64,000 nt of DNA, taken from assembly GCA_035650475.1 (NCBI GenBank), contig DASRHP010000004.1, positions 124,001 through 188,000 of the forward strand, written 5' to 3'. Under the pieces are notes generated by a model, which did not search any database, was not told the DNA's origin, and worked only from the letters and a program-made list of their open reading frames with translations. Of the stretch, positions 43,719 to 53,159 are shown piece after piece. The translations under genes were made by a program, and so were the position numbers. Each line of letters starts with the position of its first letter. The first letter of the stretch is position 1. Origin of the DNA: Candidatus Binataceae bacterium (GTDB lineage Bacteria > Desulfobacterota > Binatia > Binatales > Binataceae).

Positions 43719-45305
43719 TTAGAACGCGGCGACTTCGGCATCCGAGTCGTGTTCCTCTTGAACCGGCGCTTGCGGGGGCGAGGAGTAAGCCCGCTTTACC
43801 ATGTACGTCAGATTTGCGGCCTCGAGCCGCAGATAAACAGCGCCCGCCGCAAGCAACGCGAGGGCCAACGCCGGCACGCCGTGAATACCGAAATGGTGGC
43901 AAACGATGCTTACGAACAGGGAAGTCGCACCGCATACGAGCGCCAGGCGCACTCCCGGGAGAGACTCCCGCAGAATGTCGGCAAGCGTCAGAGAGGTGAA
44001 GCAACTGCCTACGTATTGGGCGGCGATTGACGTCATAATTTCCGCCGCGCTGATGCCCACCGCTATCGCCAGCAACCCCCGGTTGCGCAGCACCAGAAGT
44101 ATTGCCACTACCAGGACAAGGCGCAGGCCGTTCAGATGAATGTCGAGACTCGGATGTCCCTTCGCGGTATAGATTGAGCTGACGGCGGTCTTGAGCCCGG
44201 CGAACGCGAGCCCTAATGCCAGCGCCTGGAGCGGCGCGGCCGCCGCCAACCATCGAGCGCCATACATCGTCTTCACCAGGTCTGGGGCGGTGACCGCCAT
44301 GCACATCAGCAGCGGTAGGATGATCCGCGTCATCGCGCAGTAAAACTGAGCGTATGCGCGCGCCATTTCGCGGCTGTCGTCCTGGAGCTTGCAGAAGGCC
44401 GAGAAGATCACACGTCCGGCAACCCGATGAAGCCGATTTGGCACGAAGCGGAGCAGGTCGCGCGCCATCCCGTAAATGCCCAGTGGACCGCTTCCCAGCA
44501 AACGGCCAATCAGCAAGTAGTCCGAGTTGTCCGACAAGGCTTGAACGATACGGCCGCCCCAGACGCTCAACGCGAAACCGAACAGGTCGCGGATCGCGTG
44601 CGGGCGGGGAAGCGCAAGGTAGATGCGCGGGCTTGCCGACCATACGGTTAGGCCGTGGATCGCAAAGCGGGCGGCGAGTCCGCCGATCAGGCTCCATCGC
44701 GGCAGCCCGGCTACCAGGAGCGCGAGGGCGACAGCCACGAAGGCGATCTCGGCCAGCACGTCGGCCAAGGCGAGGGCGCCGAAGCTCAGGGCACGCTCGA
44801 GCCGCGCATTGCTCACCATCGAGGTGCCCTCGATAAAGATCGGCACGCACATCAGGCGGATCGCGGGTTTCAGGCCGGGCATTTCCATCCATCCCGCGAT
44901 ATGCGCAGCGCCCAGGTAAACCGTCGCGACGACTATGGACGTAACCGCAAGGCTCATCCACCATCCGGCGCACTCGTGTTCACCGGTGAGCTCGCGCCGC
45001 TGGATAAGGGCGTCCGGAATTCCAGCCTGAATGAAGATTGTTGCAATGAGGGTGACAGCGACGAGGGCTTTGAGGATTCCAAAATCCTCCGGACCGAGTA
45101 TGCGAGCGAGGAATATTATTCCTCCAAAGCGGATTGCCTGCGCCCCAAATTCGGCCAGTATGTTGTCACGTACGCTGCGAGCGAAGGCTTCCGACACCCG
45201 CGCGGCCAGCGATTCCCGACCTTCCGCCTCCGGCCGGCACACTGCTTCCGACCGCCCCTGCGTCGCGGCGGCGGAAGCTTCGGCTTTGCGCATCAGAGTG
45301 GGCAT
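43719..45305 (-). CDS. Wzx-type polysaccharide flippase (MOP superfamily)
   Basis: The 528-residue protein has 12-14 hydrophobic helices and MOP/Wzx marks in its first third: NILAEFGAQAIRFGGIIFLARILGPEDFG, then RRELTGEHECAG. Such proteins flip lipid-linked repeat units to the outer face of the inner membrane. The protein ends with an acidic tail (EEHDSDAEV). It overlaps the end of the O-antigen ligase-like gene by a few tens of bases if a longer start is used; ATG 45305 is preferred. Confidence 0.85.
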   Translation of the reverse strand: MPTLMRKAEASAAATQGRSEAVCRPEAEGRESLAARVSEAFARSVRDNILAEFGAQAIRFGGIIFLARILGPEDFGILKALVAVTLIATIFIQAGIPDALIQRRELTGEHECAGWWMSLAVTSIVVATVYLGAAHIAGWMEMPGLKPAIRLMCVPIFIEGTSMVSNARLERALSFGALALADVLAEIAFVAVALALLVAGLPRWSLIGGLAARFAIHGLTVWSASPRIYLALPRPHAIRDLFGFALSVWGGRIVQALSDNSDYLLIGRLLGSGPLGIYGMARDLLRFVPNRLHRVAGRVIFSAFCKLQDDSREMARAYAQFYCAMTRIILPLLMCMAVTAPDLVKTMYGARWLAAAAPLQALALGLAFAGLKTAVSSIYTAKGHPSLDIHLNGLRLVLVVAILLVLRNRGLLAIAVGISAAEIMTSIAAQYVGSCFTSLTLADILRESLPGVRLALVCGATSLFVSIVCHHFGIHGVPALALALLAAGAVYLRLEAANLTYMVKRAYSSPPQAPVQEEHDSDAEVAAF

Positions 45306-45334
45306 CGAAGGCTGTTGCGCATCGGAAGAGGCGC

Positions 45335-46864
45335 TCAACGGCCCCACGCGAGCGCCATCGCGGCGCGCGGCAGGCTGGCGATCGCCTCCGCGCGGGTGCT
45401 TTGCGCTTCGTCTGTGGCGAGCAGGCGATAACGCTCCGCTAGCGCCCATACGATGCCAAAGAGAAAACCGACACTATCGGTCAGATCACCCAAGAACGCC
45501 TCGGTCATGTTGTTAACGAGAATCGGAACCACAATGAGCAGAAAGATCGACTTCAGACGCCATGGGTCGCCGGGCTGGCGCAGCACGAACACCCACGGGC
45601 GCAGGATGATGTAGAGCCACAGCAGCGTTGCCGGAATACCGACTCCGACGGCGTGATCGAGATAGCCATTGTGCAGCGAACTGTGAGGTCCGAGATCCCA
45701 CGGCCCCCACCAGATCGGAAAGTAGCGGCTGAGAAAAATCGCCCCCGAGACTTCGTAACCGTAGCCCAGGATCGGCCGCTGCTCGATACTGCGCACGGTG
45801 AAGGCCCAGATGTCGGTGCGTCCGGTGAGCGTGCTGACGTCGCCGCGCCCCACGTAAGCGCCGAGATCGCCGTGAGTGTAGAAGAGCAGCAATCCGGCGG
45901 CCGCTGCGCTCAACAGGAGGACCCCGCGCGCACGCCATCGCCATACGATGTACAGGGCGCCGCCCACGGCCAGGGCAACGAACGGGGAGCGCGAATCGGC
46001 CAGCCCCGCCAGCAGCAGGGCGAAAACGATCAGCGCCGCCAGCGTCGCGCGGGTTCGCCGCCCCGCCGTTTGCCAGCATACGATTGCCGGCCCGACGATT
46101 ATCAGCATCAGCCCGCCCACATCGTTGGGCCCATTGAGCAGGCCGCGGAAGCGATCCACGCCGGCCACGCTAATTCCCTGCTTCTGCATCTCACTTAGCT
46201 CGTCGAGGCTGAAACTCTGAAGCGGACTGACCCAGGTCAAGTCGTGCGGCAGCAGGAGTGCGGACACCGCGAGCAGCGCCAGGACCGCGCCTGCGCCGAC
46301 CAGGAAATGCTTCAGTAGCCCAACGGCGTCCTCTCCCGCGTGAGCCTCAAGGATGACGGCTGCAAGGACTGCGAGGATCAGTACGGCTTCGCCAAGGCGC
46401 GCCAACGAGTATTCGGGCGCCAGCGAGTAGCTGATAGTCACCGCCGCCCACGTAAAGTAGGCGAGGTAGAGTCTGAAACCTCCGCGCCGCAGGATGTTCG
46501 CGCGCAGGGCCGTCGCCGCCACCGGAAGGCAGAACAACGCGAGCGCGCCGTAATGGAAGATGACCCGTGCGGTGGGATTCAGAAAGAAGAACGCGTTGAA
46601 GAGGAATATCAGGACGATCGCGCAGGCCAGCCAGTCGCGATGTCTGGCGACATAAGGTAGAGCGTAACAGACGCCGACCATCCCGGTCAGGCCGCAGGCC
46701 GCGAGGAGTAGGTAAGTGCTGCCCGCTTGCAGGCTGTAAAGCAGGGCAACAACGACGAGTGCCACGATTGTGCCGACGATCAGCCGCGCGCCATGCGGGC
46801 TGGTTTGCCGTTGCGCCGGCACCGAGAGAAAGGTCGCATCGGCTCCCGCCATCGTCACCACCAC
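45335..46864 (-). CDS. O-antigen ligase/polymerase (WaaL/Wzy-C family)
   Basis: The 509-residue protein has about 12 membrane helices and a large outer loop. Wzy_C marks are seen in GRTDIWAFTVRSIEQRPILGYGYE and SSLHNGYLDHAVGVG, with the loop Arg and His residues used by this family. It would polymerise or ligate sugar repeat units delivered by the flippase gene just downstream. The start may be GTG 46864 or ATG 46852. Confidence 0.85.
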   Translation of the reverse strand: MVVTMAGADATFLSVPAQRQTSPHGARLIVGTIVALVVVALLYSLQAGSTYLLLAACGLTGMVGVCYALPYVARHRDWLACAIVLIFLFNAFFFLNPTARVIFHYGALALFCLPVAATALRANILRRGGFRLYLAYFTWAAVTISYSLAPEYSLARLGEAVLILAVLAAVILEAHAGEDAVGLLKHFLVGAGAVLALLAVSALLLPHDLTWVSPLQSFSLDELSEMQKQGISVAGVDRFRGLLNGPNDVGGLMLIIVGPAIVCWQTAGRRTRATLAALIVFALLLAGLADSRSPFVALAVGGALYIVWRWRARGVLLLSAAAAGLLLFYTHGDLGAYVGRGDVSTLTGRTDIWAFTVRSIEQRPILGYGYEVSGAIFLSRYFPIWWGPWDLGPHSSLHNGYLDHAVGVGIPATLLWLYIILRPWVFVLRQPGDPWRLKSIFLLIVVPILVNNMTEAFLGDLTDSVGFLFGIVWALAERYRLLATDEAQSTRAEAIASLPRAAMALAWGR

Positions 46865-47277
46865 TATGCGCTAGCTACCGGGACGGGGGGTGGCGCAGAC
46901 GCCTCTCCACGCTTCCGTCACCGCTGCGCCAAGCCAATGCCGTTCAGCAACCGTTGTGCCACAGCGCCCGAACCAAAGCTGCAATACTGATGCGGGTGCG
47001 TCGAGAGCGACGCTGGGAAACCCGTGGAACGGCTGGTAAATCGTACCGAGCAACGCGGTAATTGTTGCTTTGGGCGATCGGCGAGCCCGCCGCAAATACA
47101 CGCATAAAATGGGCTAAAGCACAGTCTGTTGAACACCACGGCTGGCGCTGCGATTGCATAATCCGGACTGCCGCCGAAAAGGCTTTCACCCACGACGGTC
47201 GGGGGGGGCGGTGGCGAGGTCGTGGTGCAAGAGCGTGCGAGCAAAATCCTACTGCGGCGCAAACGTGGAGCCTGTCC
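46865..47277. other. Divergent intergenic region in the envelope-polymer locus
   Basis: About 410 bases between the minus-strand polymerase and the plus-strand FemAB-like gene. It should hold promoters for both. A G-run (near 47,200-47,210) is present. No RNA or repeat is recognised. A longer reading of the FemAB-like gene would extend into it. Confidence 0.5.
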
Positions 47278-48333
47278 GTGAGCGGCTCCGGAGGTGTTCA
47301 GGCGCCGCGCGAAGACGCGGCAGCGCGTCTGCGTTTGACGCCCCTGAGCGAGGGGATGGCGACATGGCGCAGCCTGCTCGCAGGCTGCCCCGAAGTGACG
47401 CTTTATCATCGCGAGCGTTGGATCGAGCTGCTCGGCCGTGCCCATCGTCTCGGCATGTGGTTGGCGACGCTCGAACGTGACGGTCGGGTGGCGGCAGGTG
47501 GCGTATTCGCACGCTCTCCGAACCCCTTCGTCAAGCGCTTCGTGGCCCTTCCGTTTTCGGACAGCGCCCCGCCTTTGGCGCGCAGCGCCGACGATGCGCG
47601 CGAGCTTGCAGCGGCGCTGATCGAACAGGGCGATGGCGCCGCCTATGAAATTCGCGGCCTCGATTGCGGTGAGAAGTGGGAGCGGGTGGGCTGTTTCGTT
47701 AGCTGGCGGCTCCAGCTTTGGCGCCCCTTGCAGGCGCTGGAGCGCGGACTAGGAATTAATTTTCGGCGCAACCTGCGCCGGGCCGGCGCGGTCAGAGTAG
47801 AACACGGCGCCGGCGCCGACTACCTCAGACGGTTCTATGCGCTTCAGCTCGACAGCCGCCGCCACTTCGGCGTTCCGCCGCAGCCATGGCGATTCTTCGA
47901 GCTTGTCCACGGGCTGTTTGCGCCCGCCAATCTCGACATCTGGCTCGCCAAAGAAGCGGGCAAGGATGTTGCGGCGGCGGTCTTCGTGCGTGACGGCGAC
48001 GCTATTTATTTCAAGTGGGGCGCACGGCGGGCGAACTGCCGCTCCAACGCCAACCATCGCCTGCTCTGGAGCGCGGTCGAAGAGTTTGCGCCACACGCGC
48101 GGGTGCTCGAACTGGGGCGCTCTGACGTCCGCAACCAGGGTCTGATGCAATTCAAGCGCGGGCTGGGCGCAACCGCGACCGCGCTGCCCTACTCGTTTTT
48201 TCCGATGGCGCCGCGCCAGGTGAGTCCCGAAGTGCTCGGCGGTGCGCACCGGCTGCTTGCGATGGTGTGGAGACGGTTACCGATCTTTGCGACCCGGATG
48301 CTCGGCCGTGTTGCGTACCGCTTCCTGGCATGA
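47278..48333 (+). CDS. FemAB-like acyltransferase, third family member
   Basis: The protein of about 351 residues has the FemAB marks INFRRNLRRAGAV (basic helix), DIWLAKEAGKDVAAAVFVRDGDAIYFKWGA and NANHRLLWSAVEEF...LELGRSD...LMQFKRGLGA. It is the PEP-CTERM-associated kind of FemAB in style. The GTG at 47278 has GGAG upstream. The 72 residues before it in the open frame are not family-like. It is on the opposite strand from the tandem pair and precedes an ATP-grasp gene. Confidence 0.78.
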   Translation: MSGSGGVQAPREDAAARLRLTPLSEGMATWRSLLAGCPEVTLYHRERWIELLGRAHRLGMWLATLERDGRVAAGGVFARSPNPFVKRFVALPFSDSAPPLARSADDARELAAALIEQGDGAAYEIRGLDCGEKWERVGCFVSWRLQLWRPLQALERGLGINFRRNLRRAGAVRVEHGAGADYLRRFYALQLDSRRHFGVPPQPWRFFELVHGLFAPANLDIWLAKEAGKDVAAAVFVRDGDAIYFKWGARRANCRSNANHRLLWSAVEEFAPHARVLELGRSDVRNQGLMQFKRGLGATATALPYSFFPMAPRQVSPEVLGGAHRLLAMVWRRLPIFATRMLGRVAYRFLA

Positions 48334-48429
48334 GTTCAGATGTATGACGCTGAAGGCTGGAGCGCATGTGAGATTTCGCGGACCGAAGGGCCACCGCCGT
48401 TTCGCGGCTCAGGGGGAGATCAATAGAGG

Positions 48430-49614
48430 ATGGTCGAGGCTAAGGCACAGGTGCTCATCTTAGACAAGCGCGCGGTAATGGCTACGGAGGTCTGCCGGGC
48501 GCTGGCGGCTCAGGGCTGCGAGGCCGACATCTTTGCTTGCGCAGGCTCGCCCGCCTTTCGCTCACGTTCTTGTCACGAGCAGTTATTGGCCCCGCCATTC
48601 GACAACGCACGTCTGTATCGCGAAGCGCTCGGGGCGGCAGTGCGAGGCAAGCCCTACGATGCGATATTCGTCTGCCATGAAGAGGTGCTTGCGCGCCTGT
48701 TGCCTTTGCGCAGGAACAGGAGTTGGCGCGGCCTGCTGCTCCCTCCTCCGGCCTCCCTGAAGATCGCGCTCAGCAAGAACGCGGCCCTGTCGCTGGCGCT
48801 ATGGGCGGGCGTCGCGACTCCGCGAACGGCGATTCCGGCCGACGATGACGACCTGTCGCCGGTCGCGCGCGAGCTGGGATGGCCGGTGGTCGCAAAGAGC
48901 GACGTCGGCGAGTCCGGCGAAGGCGTCCGAATCATCCGGCGCGAAGAAGACTTGGCGGCGCAGTACCGCGAGCTCATGCGCGGCCAGGCTCGCGCGCGCA
49001 GCCGTCCGGCGCTGCAGGAATTCATCCGTGGCTCTGCCTTTTCGGTCGGCGGCCTCTTCCTCAACGGCAGGCCATTGCGCGTCGTCGCCCATCGCAAGCT
49101 CCTCCGCTATCCCCATCCGTGGGGCGGGCTGACGGTCAAGGGCGTAACCGAGGATTGTCCCGAGCTTCTGCGCGAGGCGTTCAAGGTGTTCGAGGCTATC
49201 GAGTACACCGGGCTCGGCCACGTCGAGTTCATTCGCGATGAGCGCGACGGGCGGTTCAAATTTCTCGAAATCAACCCGCGCCTGTGGGGCACGATCGGCG
49301 TCGCGCGGCTGGCCGGCGTCGATCTGTTCACCCCCTATCGCCAGCTCGTCAAGGGCATCGAGGTCGAGCCCGATTTGCGCTATCGCGTCGGGGTCCGCTT
49401 CCATCGAATCCTGCGCGAGGTGCGCCTGATGCGCCAGCGGCCGTGGCGCGTGGCCGGATTCGTCAAGGACGTGCTCGATCCGCGCGTGCGCTCCGACTTT
49501 GCGTGGAGCGATCCGGGGCCCCACCTGCCTTCCTTGTATCGACTGCGCAGGCTGCTCTGGCCGGGCAATCAGCGGCCCGCACCGATGCTGTCGCTCGGCG
49601 GCCAGCCGGATTGA
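48430..49614 (+). CDS. ATP-grasp ligase
   Basis: The 394-residue protein has the ATP-grasp layout: an N-terminal pre-ATP domain, WPVVAKSDVGESGEGVRII (ATP-binding Lys and glycine loop), LQEFIRGSAFSVGGLFLNG, and the metal-binding end FKFLEINPRLWGTIG. Such enzymes join a carboxylate to an amine or thiol using ATP. Next to a FemAB-like gene it could make an amide-bearing precursor for the envelope polymer, which is inference. It starts 96 bp after that gene. Confidence 0.85.
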   Translation: MVEAKAQVLILDKRAVMATEVCRALAAQGCEADIFACAGSPAFRSRSCHEQLLAPPFDNARLYREALGAAVRGKPYDAIFVCHEEVLARLLPLRRNRSWRGLLLPPPASLKIALSKNAALSLALWAGVATPRTAIPADDDDLSPVARELGWPVVAKSDVGESGEGVRIIRREEDLAAQYRELMRGQARARSRPALQEFIRGSAFSVGGLFLNGRPLRVVAHRKLLRYPHPWGGLTVKGVTEDCPELLREAFKVFEAIEYTGLGHVEFIRDERDGRFKFLEINPRLWGTIGVARLAGVDLFTPYRQLVKGIEVEPDLRYRVGVRFHRILREVRLMRQRPWRVAGFVKDVLDPRVRSDFAWSDPGPHLPSLYRLRRLLWPGNQRPAPMLSLGGQPD

Positions 49615-49959
49615 TACGCTGAGCGCCGGCGGCCGATAACGGCCCGTTCAGCTCGGGCGCGGCGTCGGGTAGCGCGTGCCACAGCGGGGCAGCGCCGGCC
49701 CGGCGACCACGGCCATCAGGGCGCCTTCAAGATCCTCCGTCCACCCGATCCGCCGCAGGCTGACGAAGATTTCGTCGGCATCACTTTGCGTTTTTGTGTG
49801 TCGATCGGCGACAGATTAGCACCCCGATACTGGAACCTTCGGACACAACGGAAGCGCTTCAGGTAGCGACCAGGCGCCCGCGGCGGCCCGAAATTCCGTC
49901 TTGGTCGGCTGTGGCGATGCCGGCTGGCTCCGGCATGAGACCTGCTCATAGCGTTGAAC
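49615..49959. other. Intergenic region upstream of the nitrous-oxide reductase cluster
   Basis: About 345 bases without a supported gene. A short minus-strand open frame (near 49,804-49,650, with LRRIGWTEDLEGALMAVVAG) lacks a start codon and may be a gene relic. The nos promoter is expected near 49,800-49,950, but no FNR/NNR-type palindrome stands out. Confidence 0.45.
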
Positions 49960-50364
49960 ATGCAACATAAACATATCTTCAAACGGCCAGTCGTTCGTGC
50001 CTGGACCCGCGCGATTGCGGCGAGCGTCTTGGTGATGGTCGTCGGGCTCGCGGGCCTTTCGGCTTCGGGCGCGGGCGCAGACGCGAAGGTCGTCGTCAAA
50101 ATGACCGACGCGCCTGCCGCCTTTGTCCCCGCCAAGGTCACCGTGAAGGCCGGCGAGGAAGTCGAATGGATCAACACCGGACAGGCGATCCATTCGATAA
50201 CCCTTGCGCCGCCGGTGCCGGCCGGCGCGGAGAGCTTCGACTCGGGCTTCCTGATGCCGGGAGGGAAGTTCGAGCACAAGTTCACGGTGCCGGGAACCTA
50301 CCATTATATGTGCATCCCGCATGCAAATTCGGGGATGACCGGCGAAGTGGTGGTTACGAAGTAG
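49960..50364 (+). CDS. Periplasmic cupredoxin (plastocyanin/azurin-like)
   Basis: The 134-residue protein has a signal peptide (IAASVLVMVVGLAGLSASG, cleaved near GADA) and a type 1 copper domain. Copper ligands are His in QAIHSITL and the end motif YMCIPHANSGM, giving Cys, His and Met. It would be a soluble electron carrier in the periplasm and, lying 78 bp before nosZ, is a good candidate donor for N2O reduction. The ATG at 49960 is preferred to TTG 49954. Confidence 0.88.
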   Translation: MQHKHIFKRPVVRAWTRAIAASVLVMVVGLAGLSASGAGADAKVVVKMTDAPAAFVPAKVTVKAGEEVEWINTGQAIHSITLAPPVPAGAESFDSGFLMPGGKFEHKFTVPGTYHYMCIPHANSGMTGEVVVTK

Positions 50365-50442
50365 GCGCAGCCGCAGGGCGGCGCGTCCGGTGGTGGCGCG
50401 CGGCCTTGTCTGCGTGTGCGCGCAAAGGAAGGTCTTTCTCCG

Positions 50443-52434
50443 ATGGATGAGTCAAACAACGGACGGCGTCGCCTGGTCGTTGCAGCCCTGATCGGGGCTG
50501 CGGCCGCCACACTCGCGTTTCTCCTGCTGCCCCGCCTGACAATCGGAGCGCATGACACGCCGCGTGCGCTGTCAAGCGACGCGGCCTCGCGCGTCTATAT
50601 ACCGTCGGGCAGCTACGACGAGTTCTACGGCTTCTTCTCGGGCGGCTTCAGCGGCCAGGTCGAGATCTATGGAATTCCCTCGGGCCGCCTGATGCAGATC
50701 ATACCGGTCTTCGCGCAGAGCCCAGAGGATGGCTACGGCTTCTCGGAAGAAACCAGGGCGATGCTGATGACCTCGCACGGCTTCATTCCGTGGGACGACG
50801 CCCATCATCCGGAGCTCTCGCAGACCAACGGGACCACCGACGGGCGCTGGCTCTTCATCAATGCCAACAATACGCCGCGCATCGCGCGCATCGACCTGCG
50901 CCGCTTTCGGACCGACGAGATCCTGGAAATCCCGAACGTCGCCGGCCTACATTCGGCGCCCTTCACGACGCAGAACAGCGAATACCTCGTGGCCGGAACC
51001 CGCTTCAGCATTCCGATTCCCCAGAGGGATATGTCGATTGCCGATTACAAGGGCAACTTCAAGGGCACGCTGAACTTCATCAGGGTCGAGCCCAGGTCAG
51101 GAAGCATGAGTATCGCGTTCCAGATCCTGATGCCGGGCTACGACTACGACCTGGCGCATTGCGGCAAGGGTCCGTCTCACGGCTGGTGCTTCTTCAGCAC
51201 CTACAACACCGAGGAGGCGCATACACTGCTCGAAGTCAACGCATCACAGGCCGACAAGGACTTCGTCACCGCCGTGAACTGGAAACGCGCCGAACAATGC
51301 GTGGCGCAGGGCAAGGCCAAACAGCTGCCCACCGATTACTTTCACAACTACATGGATTCCGCGACACATGCTGCGCGGTCCGAAGAGCTCAGGAGCGTGG
51401 CCACGCTTACGCCGCAGGCCTGCCCCGACATGGTTTACTATCTCCCGACCCCGAAGTCGCCGCACGGCGTGGACGTCGATCCCACCGGTGAATATATCGT
51501 AGCGGGCGGCAAGCTCTCTTCCACGATTCCGGTTCACTCCTTTCACAGAATGATGAGCGCAATCCAGGAGAAGCAGTTCGAAGGCGAGCGCTACGGTATC
51601 CCGGTGCTGAAGTATCAGGCAGTGGTGGCCGGCGAGGTTCCGGGCGCCTGCCTCGGCCCTCTGCACAACGAATTCGACGGCAAGGGCAACGTTTATACCT
51701 CGTGTTTCATCAGCTCCGAGATCATCAAATGGAAGCTCGGCACCTGGCAGGTCGTTGATCGGGTGCCGGTGTACTACGCGATCGGCCATTTGCTGGTCCC
51801 GGGCGGCGACTCGGCGCATCCATGGGGCAAATACGCCATCGCGCTAAACAAGATGACCAAGGACCGCTTCCTGCCCACCGGCCCCGAACTGGGTCAGTCG
51901 GCCGACCTGATCGATATCTCAGGTGACAAAATGCGGATGCTGCTCGAATTCCCGACCGTGGGCGAGCCGCATTACGCGCAGGCAATTCCGGCCAGCGTTC
52001 TGATGCCGCACAACGTCAAGTATTATTCGCTCAAGGACAACCGCAATCCCTACGTAACTCCGAGCGAGGATCACGCGAAAGTAGTGCGCCAGGGCAAAGT
52101 CGTCCATGTGTACATGACCGCTATCCGCAGCCACTTCAATCCCGACAACATCGAGGGCATCCACGTCGGCGACACGGTTTACTTCCACGTCACCAATCTG
52201 GAGCAAGACTGGGACGTCCCGCACGGCTTCGCGGTGTTCGGCGCGGGCAACTCGGATCTCCTGATCATGCCGGGCGAGACGCGGACGCTTAAATGGACGC
52301 CGGCCAAGGCGGGTGTCTATCCCTTCTACTGCACCGACTTCTGCTCAGCGCTTCACCAGGAGATGCAGGGCTACGTGCGGGTGTCGCCGGCCGGCGAACA
52401 GGTCGCGCTGTCGTGGCACGGGGGCGGCAAATGA
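50443..52434 (+). CDS. nosZ: Nitrous-oxide reductase
   Basis: The 663-residue protein reduces N2O to N2. An N-terminal seven-bladed propeller carries CuZ His residues (PWDDAHHPELSQTNGTTDG, SPHGVDVDP, PVHSFH, GPLHNEF), and a C-terminal cupredoxin domain holds CuA (CTDFCSALHQEMQGY). The N-terminal segment (NNGRRRLVVAALIGAAAATLAF) lacks a full twin-arginine motif, which fits the Sec-exported, clade II (atypical) type, as does the nosB-like gene that follows. The start at 50443 has AAGGAAGG upstream. A 4-bp overlap links it to the next gene. Confidence 0.93.
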   Translation: MDESNNGRRRLVVAALIGAAAATLAFLLLPRLTIGAHDTPRALSSDAASRVYIPSGSYDEFYGFFSGGFSGQVEIYGIPSGRLMQIIPVFAQSPEDGYGFSEETRAMLMTSHGFIPWDDAHHPELSQTNGTTDGRWLFINANNTPRIARIDLRRFRTDEILEIPNVAGLHSAPFTTQNSEYLVAGTRFSIPIPQRDMSIADYKGNFKGTLNFIRVEPRSGSMSIAFQILMPGYDYDLAHCGKGPSHGWCFFSTYNTEEAHTLLEVNASQADKDFVTAVNWKRAEQCVAQGKAKQLPTDYFHNYMDSATHAARSEELRSVATLTPQACPDMVYYLPTPKSPHGVDVDPTGEYIVAGGKLSSTIPVHSFHRMMSAIQEKQFEGERYGIPVLKYQAVVAGEVPGACLGPLHNEFDGKGNVYTSCFISSEIIKWKLGTWQVVDRVPVYYAIGHLLVPGGDSAHPWGKYAIALNKMTKDRFLPTGPELGQSADLIDISGDKMRMLLEFPTVGEPHYAQAIPASVLMPHNVKYYSLKDNRNPYVTPSEDHAKVVRQGKVVHVYMTAIRSHFNPDNIEGIHVGDTVYFHVTNLEQDWDVPHGFAVFGAGNSDLLIMPGETRTLKWTPAKAGVYPFYCTDFCSALHQEMQGYVRVSPAGEQVALSWHGGGK

Positions 52435-53159
52435 ACCTCGACTTCGGGCCCGTGTGCGCCGCCCACCGACCGCGGGCTAACGCGGCGTCCTGCGGCGGGG
52501 CGCGCGGACGCAACCTCTCGCGCGGCTTGCTCTATGCGGCGGCGCTGACCCTGGTGGGCACGTTCTTCGCGCCGCTATGGCATTACAACTTCACGGTGCC
52601 GCTCTATCCTGAATATCCGCAGGGCCTCCCGATGACAATCTATATCAACCATCTGGAAGGCAGGATCGATCTGATAAACGAGCTCAACCACTACATCGGG
52701 ATGCGCAAGATACAGGACAGCGACTTCGTGGCCCTGAGGGTGATGCCCTGGCTGGTCGCGCTGCTTGTCGCCGGCGCGCTCGCGACTGCTACTTGGGGAC
52801 GCGATCGCTTGTGGCCGCTGGCCACCTGGCTCGGAGTGTTTGCGGTGAGCGGCCTCGTGCTGCTCGGTGATTTCTACTGGTGGCTTTACACTTACAGCCA
52901 TGACCTCAACCCGCATGCCGCCATCCGGATGCCGCCGTTCACGCCGCAGCTGTTCGGCTCGTACACGATCCTGAACACGTTCCACGTCATGACCTGGCCC
53001 GGGCTCGGCGGGATTGCGATGGCGGCGTCGTTTGCGCTCGGGTTCGCGGCTTTCGCGGCGCAGTGGCTGGGCCGGCGTGCCGTCGCGCGCGGCGGCCGGG
53101 AGCATGCCCGGGTGCTGGCGCATGGGCCTGCGAAGCCCGCTCTGCTGAGCTGGCGATGA
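52431..53159 (+). CDS. nosB: NosB-like membrane protein of the nos cluster
   Basis: The 242-residue protein has about four membrane helices and a periplasmic part (PLYPEYPQGLPMTIYINHLEG, NHYIGMRKI) typical of the membrane protein that follows nosZ in clade II clusters. Its job is not settled; a part in electron transfer or assembly is often assumed. It overlaps nosZ and nosD by 4 bp each. Confidence 0.75.
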   Translation: MNLDFGPVCAAHRPRANAASCGGARGRNLSRGLLYAAALTLVGTFFAPLWHYNFTVPLYPEYPQGLPMTIYINHLEGRIDLINELNHYIGMRKIQDSDFVALRVMPWLVALLVAGALATATWGRDRLWPLATWLGVFAVSGLVLLGDFYWWLYTYSHDLNPHAAIRMPPFTPQLFGSYTILNTFHVMTWPGLGGIAMAASFALGFAAFAAQWLGRRAVARGGREHARVLAHGPAKPALLSWR

